Source: Megalopta genalis
Taxonomy: Eukaryota; Arthropoda; Insecta; Hymenoptera; Halictidae
DNA length: 64,000 nucleotides
Direction: 5' to 3'
Assembly: GCF_051020955.1 (NCBI RefSeq)
Contig: NC_135026.1
Location: 10,684,309 to 10,748,308 of the forward strand
Shown: piece after piece, positions 1-9,777 of the stretch
How the letters are laid out: each line of letters opens with the position of its first letter
How positions within the stretch are numbered: position 1 is the first letter of the stretch
Notes under the pieces: generated by a model
Databases searched by the model: none
Told to the model about the DNA's origin: nothing
What the model saw: the letters and a program-made list of their open reading frames with translations, nothing else
Position numbers and translations under genes: made by a program

Positions 1-533
1 AAAGCGATTTTATTTGGGAACTACAATAAATGACCAAAACTATCTTGCTGCATTTCCTCTACGTACAAATTGACTAGGTTAGAAACACAGTGGCGTAAGT
101 CACATTTTCGAGCAATTCGAGTTTCTATCTATTCGTGCTAAAATGTTAAAAATACAAGAGAAATATAATAGATTATAATGTTCCAATAAATTAACTCTAA
201 ATTATCTTAACAATAAATTTACTCGATAAAAAAAAAGAACGCGCACATTAATAAACAATAACACTCTTCGTTGCTCGTAATCAGGACAAAATATGACTCG
301 ATCATGATTTCAATCCCCTCGAATGATGTTCACAGAAGAGAACAAAATTGATAATGAAATAAAAAAAGATAAAAAGAAAATGATTGATTTTTTTAAAAAT
401 ATATCGTGGTTACGCGGCTTCGATTCTTTTCAATCTTCCATCTCGTAGCCTCCTTCGAAGAGCTTACGGAGTCCGTACTCAATCTAATCTCCGATGCCAT
501 GAAAAGGACGTTTATTGTAACGGAAAGACGTAC
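1..533. other. AT-rich flank, probable intron of the PRELI-like gene
   Basis: No further coding exon is recognisable here. The consensus donor at 532-533 (minus strand) means this stretch should be the first part of an intron if the exon at 534-755 is real. The open frame continues past the donor to 393, but that extension (residues 75-120) has no resemblance to the PRELI family, which fits read-through into intron. Confidence 0.4.
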
Positions 534-755
534 CTGAGGCTCCTTCACGATTTTCCTGAACCAGTCCGGCAGCGAGGTCGTGGCGGTCTTCCTGAAGATC
601 CTTTTACTTAAGAATTTACCATCCTTAATTTCTCGATGCACCGTATCCTCCGACAATACGTGCGAAGCATACGGATTCGGGTAACGCTCGAAGAACCCTC
701 GGCAGACTGTGAACCAGGAGTAAGGGAGGATCGTTACCTCCGCGCTTTCCTTCAT
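534..755 (-). CDS. PRELI/MSF1-domain protein (PRELID1-like), first coding exon
   Basis: The frame gives 74 codons from ATG at 755. Residues 24-42 read RYPNPYASHVLSEDTVHRE, which matches the hallmark of PRELI/MSF1 proteins (an aromatic residue, then RYPNP, then HVL.EDxxxRE). KDGKFLSKR follows at 45-53 and LPDWFRK at 62-68, where the family has a P.W segment. An in-frame stop lies upstream at 795-797, so this is the first possible ATG. Codon 74 (CAG) is followed directly by GTACGT, a strong 5' splice site, giving an exon with a phase-0 end. Family members are mitochondrial intermembrane-space proteins that carry phosphatidic acid (PRELID1 with TRIAP1) or phosphatidylserine (PRELID3). The match is to PRELID1 rather than slowmo/PRELID3, by the HVLSEDTVHRE segment. 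The remaining exons would lie left of position 1. The N-terminus (MKESAEVTILPYSWFTV) is somewhat divergent, so a retained gene or a recent exon duplicate are both possible. The identification is from memory of the family. Confidence 0.7.
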
Positions 756-1009
756 CGACCGAACGAACCTCTCGATCCTTCTTCGCGTCCTCGTTCACCC
801 TACTGCTACCACCCCGGCTTGTATCGAATCACTCGACGCGGCTGAAAATTACGTAACTACGATCACGCGAGATTTCTCACACCCCCAACGGCGTTTTTGT
901 CCCGATCCGACTCTATTCATACGAATCTATTGAGTTACTGGCGCATTACTCGCTCATTCACACTCGCGCGCGGGCACAGGCTCAGTCGCCGAGAGACGGA
1001 CACAGACGC
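756..1009. other. Upstream region of the PRELI-like exon
   Basis: This GC-richer stretch lies 5' of the minus-strand PRELI exon and probably holds its 5' UTR and promoter. No TATA box or clear initiator could be assigned. The short open frames in it are not recognisable. Confidence 0.25.
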
Positions 1010-1131
1010 AAACATTGACGTAGCCACGGATACCGATACAGAGACGGACGCGAAAATACGTACACACAGACGCAGAGGCACAGAGATCGACGCAAACATT
1101 GACATAGTCATGGTGTAACAGATGCAGTCGC

Positions 1132-1163
<32 letters not shown>

Positions 1164-1210
1164 AGGGAGAGAGGGAGGGAGAGAGGGAGGGAGAGAGGGA
1201 GGGAGAGAGG

Positions 1211-1249
<39 letters not shown>

Positions 1250-1296
1250 AGGGAGAGAGGGAGGGAGAGAGGGAGGGAGAGAGGGAGGGAGAGAGG

Positions 1297-1346
<50 letters not shown>

Positions 1347-1550
1347 GAGGGAGGGAGAGAGAGAGAGAGGGAGGGAGATGTAGAGAGAGAGTGAGAGAGA
1401 GGGGGGGGGAGACGCAGGCAGAGCATAGACACAGACACAGAAACAGAAACAGCCAAAGACAAAAACACTGCACCTGACATAGTCACAGAGACAGAGACAC
1501 AGACAGAGACAGAGACAGAGACAGAACCATAGACATAGGACACAGACACG
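1010..1550. repeat. Purine-rich simple repeat: GA, GGGA and ACAGAG tracts
   Basis: The core (1130-1420) alternates (GA)n with GGGAGGGAGA blocks. The flanks are degenerate ACAGAGAC/CAGACACA runs. It produces Ser/Leu/Pro-rich frames on the minus strand and Arg/Glu frames on the plus strand; these are low-complexity by-products and not genes. Long polypurine/polypyrimidine DNA of this kind can form triplex structure. Confidence 0.95.
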
Positions 1551-1840
1551 CATCCCTTATCCCAGGCGTCGCTTTCATCCGTCCTTATTCTTGCAATTCA
1601 TTAGTGAATCGTCAGGTGCTTCGTCGACAATGGGCCACCTCCCGCCCCTCATTAACGCAACCTAAATGACAACAACGCCCCCACGATTTTAAATACCCCG
1701 TATCACTCTGCTCGTTGACAATGATCATCAGCTTTACGCCAGTAGAACCAGCGGAATATTCCACTCGTACCGCGAGCTCGTATTGTTTATCGGTAGATCG
1801 CAGATGTTTATGCGTTCGTAGCATCGTCTGAACGAAGATC

Positions 1841-2110
1841 TTAACCCTTAAGTGCATATTGTTGCCAATTGTCTCTACATTCCAGTCCCACTTTTTATAC
1901 TTTTATACTATTATATACTTAAATTCAGTATTTTATTAAACAGATTTATTTGTTATCAATTGAAAGTTGATTAAAGAATTCATTTGACGTTAGATTCGTG
2001 GCCAGTGACCTTGAAGAATGTATTATAAAGCGTTTCAACCCTTAAATGCACATTGTTGCCAATTGTCTACATTCCAGTCCCACTTTATACTTTTATAAAT
2101 TTTATATATT
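1841..2110. repeat. Two direct copies of a dispersed repeat starting CCCTTAARTGCA
   Basis: A block of about 65 bp (start TTAACCCTTAAGTGCATA at 1841) recurs at about 2037 with small indels. Both contain TTGCCAATTGTC, ACATTCCAGTCCCAC and TTTTATACTTTTATA. A reverse-complement copy ends at 15687 with GGGTTAA. Ends of the type TTAA-CCCTT resemble piggyBac-type termini, but no paired terminus is present here. Confidence 0.7.
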
Positions 2111-2180
2111 TTATATATTTTATATATTTTATATATTTTATATATTTTATATATTTTATATATTTTATATATTTTATATA
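2093..2180. repeat. 9-bp minisatellite (TTTTATATA)n
   Basis: About nine or ten head-to-tail copies of TTTTATATA directly follow the second copy of the dispersed repeat. A similar TTTTATA motif ends the dispersed repeat itself, so the array may have grown from its tail. Confidence 0.9.
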
Positions 2181-2288
2181 TTTATTATTCTGTAAATGTA
2201 AATACCTACAATAATGCTGAGTTGAGGTTATATTGAGGTTATATCTTGCAATTTCCCTATAAAATTAATATTTTAATAAATATTAATT

Positions 2289-2292
<4 letters not shown>

Positions 2293-2342
<50 letters not shown>
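2293..2342. repeat. (AT)n microsatellite
   Basis: Uninterrupted AT dinucleotides, flanked by TTAATATTAA-type AT-rich DNA. Confidence 0.95.
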
Positions 2343-2346
<4 letters not shown>

Positions 2347-2941
2347 TTAATATTAATTAATAATTAAATATTAAATAAATATTTTGTAGAAATACCTAGT
2401 CTACAAATAAATAATATAGAATATATATACGTGAAATACTGGCAAATCTCGTGACAATATATTAACGAATTGTAAACATAATATTAACAATTATACAAAC
2501 AGTAAAACCTTCGACACTGACAATAAAACTTCATCGATTTTTCTGTTTTCATGTTACGAATGTTTAATTTTGTTAATTATTGATAAACATTCAAGATGTG
2601 TTACAGTTAAATAGTAATTAATTTTCCCTCGTTTGGTGTACTTTATCACGGATCAGTGCGTTCGTTAATCTCAAGTAACCTACAAATGCATAACCTACAA
2701 TTGTTATTAACGAGAAACGTTACCGTCAATATTTGCGTACAAGTATCGTACGCTTTATAAACAGTTTAGTCGCAGAAGATTTTCTGTTAATAAAGGTGTG
2801 TTACCTCTCAATGTTATCTCCAATTCAGCATTATTCTTTTATATTCCATGCTGTGGGCCATTTGCATTTTGATTCGAGGTTTTACATTTACGCTTCTCTT
2901 TTGTCGATAGAGAATGGGTGCTCCTTCAGTACATATTATTA
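2343..2941. other. AT-rich stretch with no recognisable feature
   Basis: No coding, RNA or repeat structure was identified here beyond general AT richness. The 70-codon frame at 2733-2945 has no recognisable similarity. Confidence 0.5.
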
Positions 2942-2968
2942 TTAGGTCTACCGGAAAGTTCTGTCTGA
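2942..2968 (+). mobile_element. Solo mariner 5' terminus
   Basis: TTAGGTCTACCGGAAAGTTC... is the terminal repeat of the mariner family seen throughout the window. Here it is followed immediately by a pogo-like MITE fragment (ATACGATTATTCGAGC) in place of mariner interior, so only the end survives. Confidence 0.75.
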
Positions 2969-3845
2969 TAATAATACGATTATTCGAGCTTTGCAAAAAT
3001 TAGAATAACAGATATATTTCTTTCGTCGATCGAAAGATTGTAAAAAGAAAATGGAAATGCTACAGTATCTTCTTAATTTATTCGCGTTCTTGCATTGTTG
3101 AAATTCGAACACGCGATAAATATTAGGTCTACCGGAAAGTTCTGTCTGATAATGTCATTGCAAATTTCGACGGGTATGCACATGTTCATTTGTGACATAT
3201 ATTTTTGAAAAACGTTGCTCACAAATTGCCATCACGCTGGCAAGAGGTCACAAGTAACGACGGAAATTATATTGTACAATAAATATTACTAAACTTATGA
3301 GAAATCTATTATTTCCTTTCATTTCTCAAACGGTCAGAACTTTCCGGTAGACCTAATATATCTTGCTCTTGGAAACTTCGTTCATTGGAACGTACAGCGA
3401 CATATTTCCATTCGCTTAGATTATTATTTGTAATGAAATTCGCTAATGATCCAATAGTAGATGCGACATTAAACCTCTATTAAAAACGAAAAGAAACCAT
3501 GGTCAGAAAATAATCGTGACACTTTTCCATAGCACATAGAACTGTTAGCGTCCGCAATAACACACCTAAGCTACATAATTAACGCCCCCGATTACAGAAT
3601 TATCAAAAATTAATAGTATTTTGAAACTGTATCCTGAAGTGTTGTCGCTTCGCAGTAAAGAAATTTTACTTCCAATTTGCATTGATTTTTTACAAGATAT
3701 TCGTTGCGACTGAAAATAAGCCTATTCATTTTTATTAGCTCCATTGTAATTTGCGTAGCTGTAAATTATAAATCACCGATAAGTAACTCCTCGTAACGTA
3801 AAAACAAACAACACTCTTTACATATACACGAAGCACAACTTATTG
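2969..3845 (+). repeat. Composite repeat, arm 1 of an ~870-bp inverted duplication
   Basis: The reverse complement of this segment is found at about 27960-28835, including non-mariner sequence on both sides of the embedded 234-bp mariner derivative. Right of the mariner it contains TCTTGCTCTTGGAAACTTCG, GATGCGACATTAAAC, AACACACCTAAGC and CATATACACGAAGCAC, all present inverted in the partner. The part from 3123 to about 3580 is also present in direct orientation at 36175-36640. Sequence outside the transposon is therefore duplicated together with it. Confidence 0.85.
3123..3356 (+). mobile_element. 234-bp mariner deletion derivative
   Basis: Inverted ends TTAGGTCTACCGGAAAGTTC and its complement are flanked by TA on both sides, as for Tc1/mariner insertion. 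The interior keeps only the 5' leader and the 3' end, including codons for the transposase C-terminus (KLPSRWQE-like region near TGCCATCACGCTGGCAAGAG). It is non-autonomous. Copies of exactly the same size are at 28456-28689 (inverted) and 36175-36408. Confidence 0.9.
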
Positions 3846-4683
3846 TTTATTACAAATTTTTCGACGATCCCATGCAGTGTCGTTAGGTAATATCGATGCG
3901 GACCGTAGATCAAAAATGAAACCATGACCCATCTCCCTGGGTGTTGGAAAATTTCACGTGGCGATCCGGTGTGTCGAACTGTGTGGAGAACGTGCAAATT
4001 GCTTGGCGGGCGCGAGATTGTGTTGCGTTAATCCGAATATCTTGCCGGTGGCCTCGGTGCAACTAGATAGGAGACGCGATTGCATCGCGGCGTATCCGTG
4101 AGGAAGCCGTAACAATTATTGGCGAAGAAGAGAGAGACCCGGGGAGGTCAGGTTTCTACGCCGGTGTCTAAGCCGCGTTCATTACTGTACCGACAATCAA
4201 GCTCGCTCCATGGTCAAGAGGGCGGTAAAGGGCAGGCAGAAGCAGCCAGAAGCAGGCAGTAGCAGGTAGAGTAGAGAGGATGGTTCCGGGTTTGGGAGAG
4301 ACAGTGGCAGCGAGGGAGTTAGGGGTGGTTTAAGCGAGTGTAGCCGCGGCGGTCAGGCTTGTAATCTGACGGTGGTGGGTCGTTCGGTTGGTCGAGGGTA
4401 AAACGGTCCATTAAGGCCGGCTAGCAGTTAGTGGGCATGCTACAGGAACCAGCCAGCTTACTAATGCCAGGCCTCGGGGATCCCCGCAAGGGCCGTTACC
4501 GAGGTCGGCCCTGGGGGTGGCTTCACCTTCGCGAAAGTTAGATTTCGTTCGGTCGCATACGTTCCTCTCTTGTTTGTCTAAACGGCGATGCATCACGCGG
4601 CCGCCTATCGGTGGTCGATACAGCGGTTTGTCTTGAGGTTAGCTCCTTGCTTATTTCTATAGGCTCTCCTGCGCCCTCAAATA
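3846..4683. other. GC-richer unique stretch, no gene recognised
   Basis: This segment is more GC-rich and CpG-rich than its surroundings, with an imperfect AGCAGGCAG run at about 4230-4275. The small frames on the minus strand (4411-4596, 4538-4726) are not recognisable. It could be unique intergenic or UTR sequence. Confidence 0.4.
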
Positions 4684-5095
4684 TTAGGTCTACCGGAAAG
4701 TTCTGTCCGATATAGTGTCGCTTCAAGTTTCAATCCATATGCACATGTTGATTCGAGACATATATGACTGTCTCTCTTTATCATTGCATTTACACGCATG
4801 TACAATTCTCACGAGATTTATTATTTTCTGTACACTTTTCGACGAAAAGATTATACATTTTACGAATATCCAACTTTGGATTTAAATACCTCCGATTTCA
4901 AGAATGGCGAGACCTGGCGACTTTTGAATGCCGGAAAGCTTAGAATGTGTGCTTTTACAACATGTCAATTCTATCCTATCACATAGGTATCGAAACGAAC
5001 GCGAAGTTGCCTCGGATAGAAAACGGTAGTGACAGATTCATGCGATTGCTTACTTTACGGCTATCCGACACAAATTCTTTCATAATATTGAAATA
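4684..5095 (+). repeat. Mariner 5' fragment plus duplicated flank
   Basis: It begins with the mariner 5' end (4684 to about 4800), then leaves the element and continues as 300 bp of other sequence up to the next mariner. The whole stretch is repeated with few changes at 17124-17533 in the same orientation. The flank contains GAGATTTATTATTTTCTG and CGGTAGTGACA. A frame in both copies gives a peptide starting MYNSHEIYYFLYTF (MYDSHEIYYFLYTF in the other), of unknown origin. Confidence 0.85.
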
Positions 5096-5657
5096 TTAGG
5101 TCTACCGGAAAGTTCTGTCCGATAGTGTCGCTTCAAGTTTCAATCCATATGCACATGTTGATTCGAGACATATATGACTGTCTCTCTTTATCATTGCATT
5201 TACACGCATGTACTCTCCTAAATAAACTGAAACAAAGATGTCTCGTGTCATTATTAAGCGAGACGCGATCGTGAAAACATGGCTACCGATGATAATGCCG
5301 GACCACATGCTGCTTTGGCGACTCGTCGGAAAATCGCAGAGCTAGGCTGGGAAATTCTGTCGCATCCACCATACTCCCCGGACCTAGCACCCTCCGATTA
5401 TCGCTTGTTTCTCTCTTTGCAAAACTTTTTACAGGAAAAAAATTCAAAACTGAAGCTGATGTCAACCAAGCACTAGTCGAGTTCTTCGCCTCTAAAAATA
5501 AATCATTTTTTAAAAATGGCATTCACAAGTTGCCATCGCGCTGGCAAGAAGTCATAAGTAACGATGGAAAGTATATTCTACAATAAATATTATTAAATGT
5601 ATGAAAATTGTGTTATATTTCAATTCAAAAACGGACAGAACTTTCCGGTAGACCTAA
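5096..5657 (+). mobile_element. 562-bp mariner deletion derivative, copy 1
   Basis: Perfect ends (TTAGGTCTACCGGAAAG and complement) are flanked by TA. After about 180 bp of leader the element jumps to the transposase catalytic C-terminal part. The 5279-5476 frame carries DDNAGPH and SPDLAPSDY, the second and third acidic catalytic residues spaced as D-34 residues-D. The N-terminal DNA-binding region and first catalytic Asp are deleted. A one-base shift in an A-run near 5437 moves the conserved tail (LVEFFASKNKSFFKNG, then KLPSRWQEVI) to another frame, ending in a stop before 5590. The same deletion and shift occur in the copies at 17534, 47457 and 30114, so they descend from one already defective progenitor moved by another source of transposase. 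Confidence 0.93.
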
Positions 5658-6118
5658 TACATTGGAACCTCGATTATCCGGCTTAAGTGGAGTGACATGG
5701 ATGTTTGGATAATAGGACGGTCATTTATTGTTAGTTACAGTGTCAGGTTTCATCTTTATTGATTTGTGTATACATATAGGCTAGCGGTGATGCCGGTTAC
5801 TGTGGTATGAACAATTGTTGTGCCTTTGGTTTGTTTTTCGGGAATAATTAATTTTACATTTATCGAATAAGTAATATATTGTATTATATGTTAATTTCTT
5901 TTTCTTAAAAAATAAACGAAATGAAAGAATACAAAATATTTACCTTGTAGTTCTGCATTTTTTTGCAATTGTTGTGCCTTTGGTTTGTTATAATTTTTCG
6001 GGAATAATTAATTTTACATTTATCGAATAAGTAATGTGTTGTATTATATGTTAATATATTTTTCTTAAAAAATGAACAAAATGAAAGAATAAAAAATATT
6101 TACCTTGTAGTTTTGCGT
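5658..6118. repeat. 154-bp tandem duplication next to a possible pogo-type end
   Basis: Two head-to-tail copies start at 5812 and 5966, each with CAATTGTTGTGCCTTTGGTTTG, TCGGGAATAATTAATTTTAC and TATTTACCTTGTAGTT. Just upstream, TTGGAACCTCGATTATCCGG (5664-5683) resembles termini of pogo/Tigger-type elements; that resemblance is from memory. No matching inverted end was found. Confidence 0.6.
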
Positions 6119-8035
6119 ATGGGTTGCCTTAGATTGAGCTGTGACACGTAAAAAAAATACACGGTTGTCGTCAGAATGAACCATTTGCAGGTAACAAAAT
6201 AATAATAATAATAGTAATCATAATAAATGGTATACGAATACTGATCATAAAATATTGATTATTATGGCCTACTTTTCCCCCAATTACTGAGAAGACGCAT
6301 GAAAATTACTACTAGTAAGTAAACACATACTACTAGTATGTGTTGCTTGAAATTGACAATGAGTTACTTTTTAATACTTAGCCATCCGAATGGGGAGATC
6401 TCCCCGTTTTAAATTCAGTCGATTGCTGACCGAATGGATGATTAATGAAAAATTAAACATGATTGCTTCATTTTATTAAGGTTTGCAAGAGATGCGAATG
6501 ATGAAGAAGTAATTGATGCCATATAAGTTTGCTTCGTAATTTTTGTTTAATTGGATGAAATATTGTAATTTTATGCAAATTTTTGAGGTTCCTAGCGCGG
6601 TCGTGGAAGTGTTAAGAATCGAAGAGATTGGATTGTTCCGTTATGCAAATATGATTACTGTAAAGTTATATGAGTAATGCAGCGTTTTGTTGTATACGAG
6701 CTTAAACCACATGTTACTTATTGTTAGAGAAAAAAAACCCACAATCCCCCATGGTAGAAATTTCCCAGGTAGAAATGTATGGCGGTGCAGCTCCTGCAGC
6801 ATTAAATCTAGACCGGTTTTAATCTACGGTTTTAATTTTTTTTTTCTTTTTTCATGTCGTATCTCTCATATTTCCATAATTTCGTGTAATTTATAATTCT
6901 GGCAATTATTTGTATGTAAGACGCAGATTACATGTATTTATAGTTGTGGCAATTGTTCATGTGTACATTACAAATTTCACGCGTTTATAATACGGCGAAT
7001 TGTTTGTACATATGTGAATTGCAAATATCACGCGTTTATGGTAAAGTTGACTGCTAAAAATGAGAAGTAATAAAAAGCTCAGAAGAATTTAGAAATAACA
7101 TTAACATTCATTTAATATTCATTTAATATTATATTAATATTCATTTAATTATTAATATTAATATTCATTTAATATTCACATTAATATTCATTTAATATTC
7201 ACATTCAAACTGAAAAAAATATCTTTGACAAAACTAAAGTTGCAGTAATGAATAATAGTGCGTATATCGTAACATAATAATGACGATAATTCGCCATTTG
7301 TGACCGAATATTACAACTAGAAAAAAATTAAATATTTTCATACGGTTCGAATTCAATGGACAGAGCTGTATTTAATTGACCAGGTACGATGATTTTCATA
7401 ATAGTGACTGAAATATTTAACCAATAATGAAAAATATAAAAAATCACGGAATTTCAAAAACCCGCAAAAACCGACAGAAACCGACAAAAAACCGCGAAAA
7501 ATGTCCAAAAATGCAAAAAAAGCTTAGTAATAGTACTAAGACCCCAAACAAAAAGTTCAAAAAGATGTGTACATTTATTGTAATTCTAGATAGAACTGCT
7601 CTAAATGACTTGAATTATTTTCGTGCAAAGCTTCAACTGAAAAAATTTTATTCTTTATTTTTGATTCATCTTCTTTTTATGTAGAATCATCCTCTTTCCA
7701 GTTATACAACCGATACTGGGACACCCTGTATATTCATCCTGTTTCCAATTCCTTAAATAATGCTAACTAAATTGAAAAATAGCATAAATTTTTACACATT
7801 ACATTAAAATATCTGTTAAGAAATAAGTATCCCTTTAGAATTTTTATCAAGAAAATACAAAGTAACTGTTAAAATTGAACTTTCGTAACAGGATTAAAAT
7901 GTTAATGTAAAACTTAACTTAAAACAGAAAAAGTTAAAAGTTTACTAAACGAGTTCACTAAATTTTATGTTTATAAAAGTTTACGGTTAAATTATAGTTA
8001 AAATCAAGTCCTGTTTCGGTGCTCTATTTCTCGTG
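6119..8035. other. AT-rich stretch, no gene recognised
   Basis: It includes a degenerate ATTCATTTAATATT tandem run at about 7100-7205 and a lysine-rich 85-codon frame (7427-7684) built on A-rich DNA with no recognisable domain. The end TAGAATCATCCTCTTTCC...ACACCCTGTAT (7684-7731) is similar to 57468-57509 and may be the terminus of a dispersed repeat. Nothing else is supported. Confidence 0.4.
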
Positions 8036-8265
8036 GATCATTTAATTTAGTTGTATAACATGTTTAGAGTCATCAGACACACATTCAAAGATAGGACATT
8101 CGCATAAGCGAATATGGAATTAATACTGGAATGAATAGATTAAATGATATTCGATCTAAATACTGGAATTAATTTACTAAATGATATTCGCATATATATA
8201 TAAGGAAAAGTTGACTTATGCGAATATCATTTAGTAAATTAATTCCAGTATTTAGATCGAATATC

Positions 8266-8331
<66 letters not shown>

Positions 8332-8624
8332 TAGTAATACTAATATATATATACACGAATTCGATTGGACCAATTTTTCTTAGACCAATTGAATTCGTGT
8401 ATATATATATTAGTATTACTAATATATATATACACGAATTCGATTGGTCTAAGAAAAAGTTGACTTATGCGAATATCATTTAGTAAATTAATTCCAGTAT
8501 TTAGATCGAATATCATTTAATCTATTCATTCCAGTATTAATTCCATATTCGCTTATGCGAATGTTCAATCTTTGAATGTGTGTCTGATGACTCTAAACAT
8601 GTTATACAACGAAATTAAACGATC
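8036..8624. repeat. ~590-bp palindromic (foldback) element
   Basis: Left arm 8036-8190 and right arm about 8468-8624 are near-perfect reverse complements (GTTTAGAGTCATCAGACACA against its complement; also AGCGAATATGGAATTAATACTGG). Inside lie a second partial copy of the inner arm (8211-8270), an (AT)n run (8268-8322) and a smaller palindrome around ACACGAATTCGATTGG / CCAATTGAATTCGTGT (8353-8440). No coding capacity was seen. It is an extended hairpin, probably a non-autonomous inverted-repeat transposon. Confidence 0.88.
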
Positions 8625-8936
8625 AAACGTTTAGTGAACTCTAAATTGTCGTGAAGCAGATAACGTGATCGAAAACGAATTATGGGACGCCGGAAAAACA
8701 GATCAAGCGATCAAAGCTAACAGGGGTCTCTACGCGAGGGTTTGGTCGTTTTAAATGATAGGGACTACGTTGAAGCAGGGAATGTGAGACTAGGAAAATT
8801 GAGATTGGTGCGACGAGATAGTGTCACTAGTTTGTTAGCGTAGAAGGGTACTCTGGCCCGCTTAACGATTTCGTTCGTATAAAGATGAAAACGTAGAGGT
8901 AGCAACGAGGAGAGAGACAACAGAGAGATCTTCGAC
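8625..8936. other. No recognisable feature
   Basis: Mixed-composition sequence with no identifiable gene. It lies between the palindrome and a TTAA-bounded element. The small minus-strand frame (8765-8950) is unremarkable. Confidence 0.4.
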
Positions 8937-8940
8937 TTAA

Positions 8941-9184
8941 CCCTTTGCACTCGAATGTCGACACTGCGGCGCCATTAAAAACTGCTGTATCGCATTACAA
9001 AATAATTTTAACGTTATCTCTCAAATCGGTTTACATATAAAATCTGCTAAAAGTGTAACCGTTGCATGAGTCGCGAAATGCAGTTTCATACGTATAAAGT
9101 GCGTTAAGCTATATAAAATGGAAATACTATAGATCGAAGAAACTATTTTGAATTACGAGTTAAAATGTCTCCGACTGCAAAGGG
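8941..9184. mobile_element. 244-bp TTAA-bounded MITE (piggyBac-like)
   Basis: The sequence is TTAA-CCCTTTGCACTCGAATG ... GTCTCCGACTGCAAAGGG-TTAA. The ends are inverted repeats (CCCTTTGCACTCG against CCCTTTGCAGTCG), and TTAA occurs at both borders (8937-8940 and 9185-9188). A TTAA target duplication with CCYT...ARGG ends is characteristic of the piggyBac superfamily. No coding sequence is present, so it is non-autonomous. Superfamily assignment rests on ends and target site only. Confidence 0.65.
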
Positions 9185-9313
9185 TTAACTATCAATTGCC
9201 ATATTAGTTAGCGATTCGAAGTTATAACTAAACCGCGGATCGGATATGAGTGAAAATATTTCAATTAAGACACATTAGAAATATTTGCAAATATTATTTC
9301 CCCCAACTGTATT

Positions 9314-9465
9314 ATACAGGGTGTTCCACAATTGTTTTAACAGCCGAAGATGAGGGGCAGCTGAGGTCATTTGAAGTAACTTTTTCCTTTGCGAAAATGC
9401 GATCTGCGGCTTTGTTTACGAGTTATTTACGGAAAACAGTGACCAATGAGAGGTGACGGCGCGAA
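9314..9465. repeat. One arm of a TACAGGGTG foldback element
   Basis: It starts TACAGGGTGTTCCACAATTG and continues with GAAGTAACTTTTTCC, GCGGCTTTGTTTACGAGTTA and GTGACCAATGAGAGG. This matches the left arm of the palindrome at 39112-39425 and, more distantly, those at 14280, 33768, 51085 and 54122. The second arm is absent here. Confidence 0.7.
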
Positions 9466-9777
9466 GTCCGAGAGCCCGCAGCACGAGGCTTTGACAGATA
9501 TGTTCGAAGTATTGAACAAATTACGAAGAGAGAACTTTCCGGATTTCTTTTTACTACGTAACAGTGATATTTTTAAGAAAAACGCTGTTCACCCTTTACT
9601 TTAGAACGTCTGAAGAATATTCACTAATTTTTCGGACCCGAAATAGTATGTAATTTAAGCGTGACGGCTGTTTTAATTTTCTAGTGTAAGGTGTTTAATT
9701 TTCTAAGCAAGGTGTACACAGTGGAGATTAACAAAGTACGTAAATGATATTTTAATTTAAATAATTCCGTGCCCGAA
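9466..9777. other. No recognisable feature
   Basis: Sequence of unknown origin between a foldback half and the 11-bp minisatellite foldback. No convincing reading frame. Confidence 0.4.

Noticed and set aside
935..1553. ~200-codon Ser/Leu/Pro frames on the minus strand
   Set aside because: Low-complexity GA/GGGA microsatellite read in two overlapping frames.
5102..5522. Minus-strand frames MWSGIIIGSHVFTI and MPFLKNDLFLEAKN (also at 17540-17960, 30115-30354, 47463-47883)
   Set aside because: They are antisense shadows of the mariner leader and transposase tail, conserved only because the element is repeated.
7427..7684. Lys-rich 85-codon frame as a small basic protein
   Set aside because: Composition follows from A-rich DNA with CCGACAAAAACCG-like runs; no domain or splice context.
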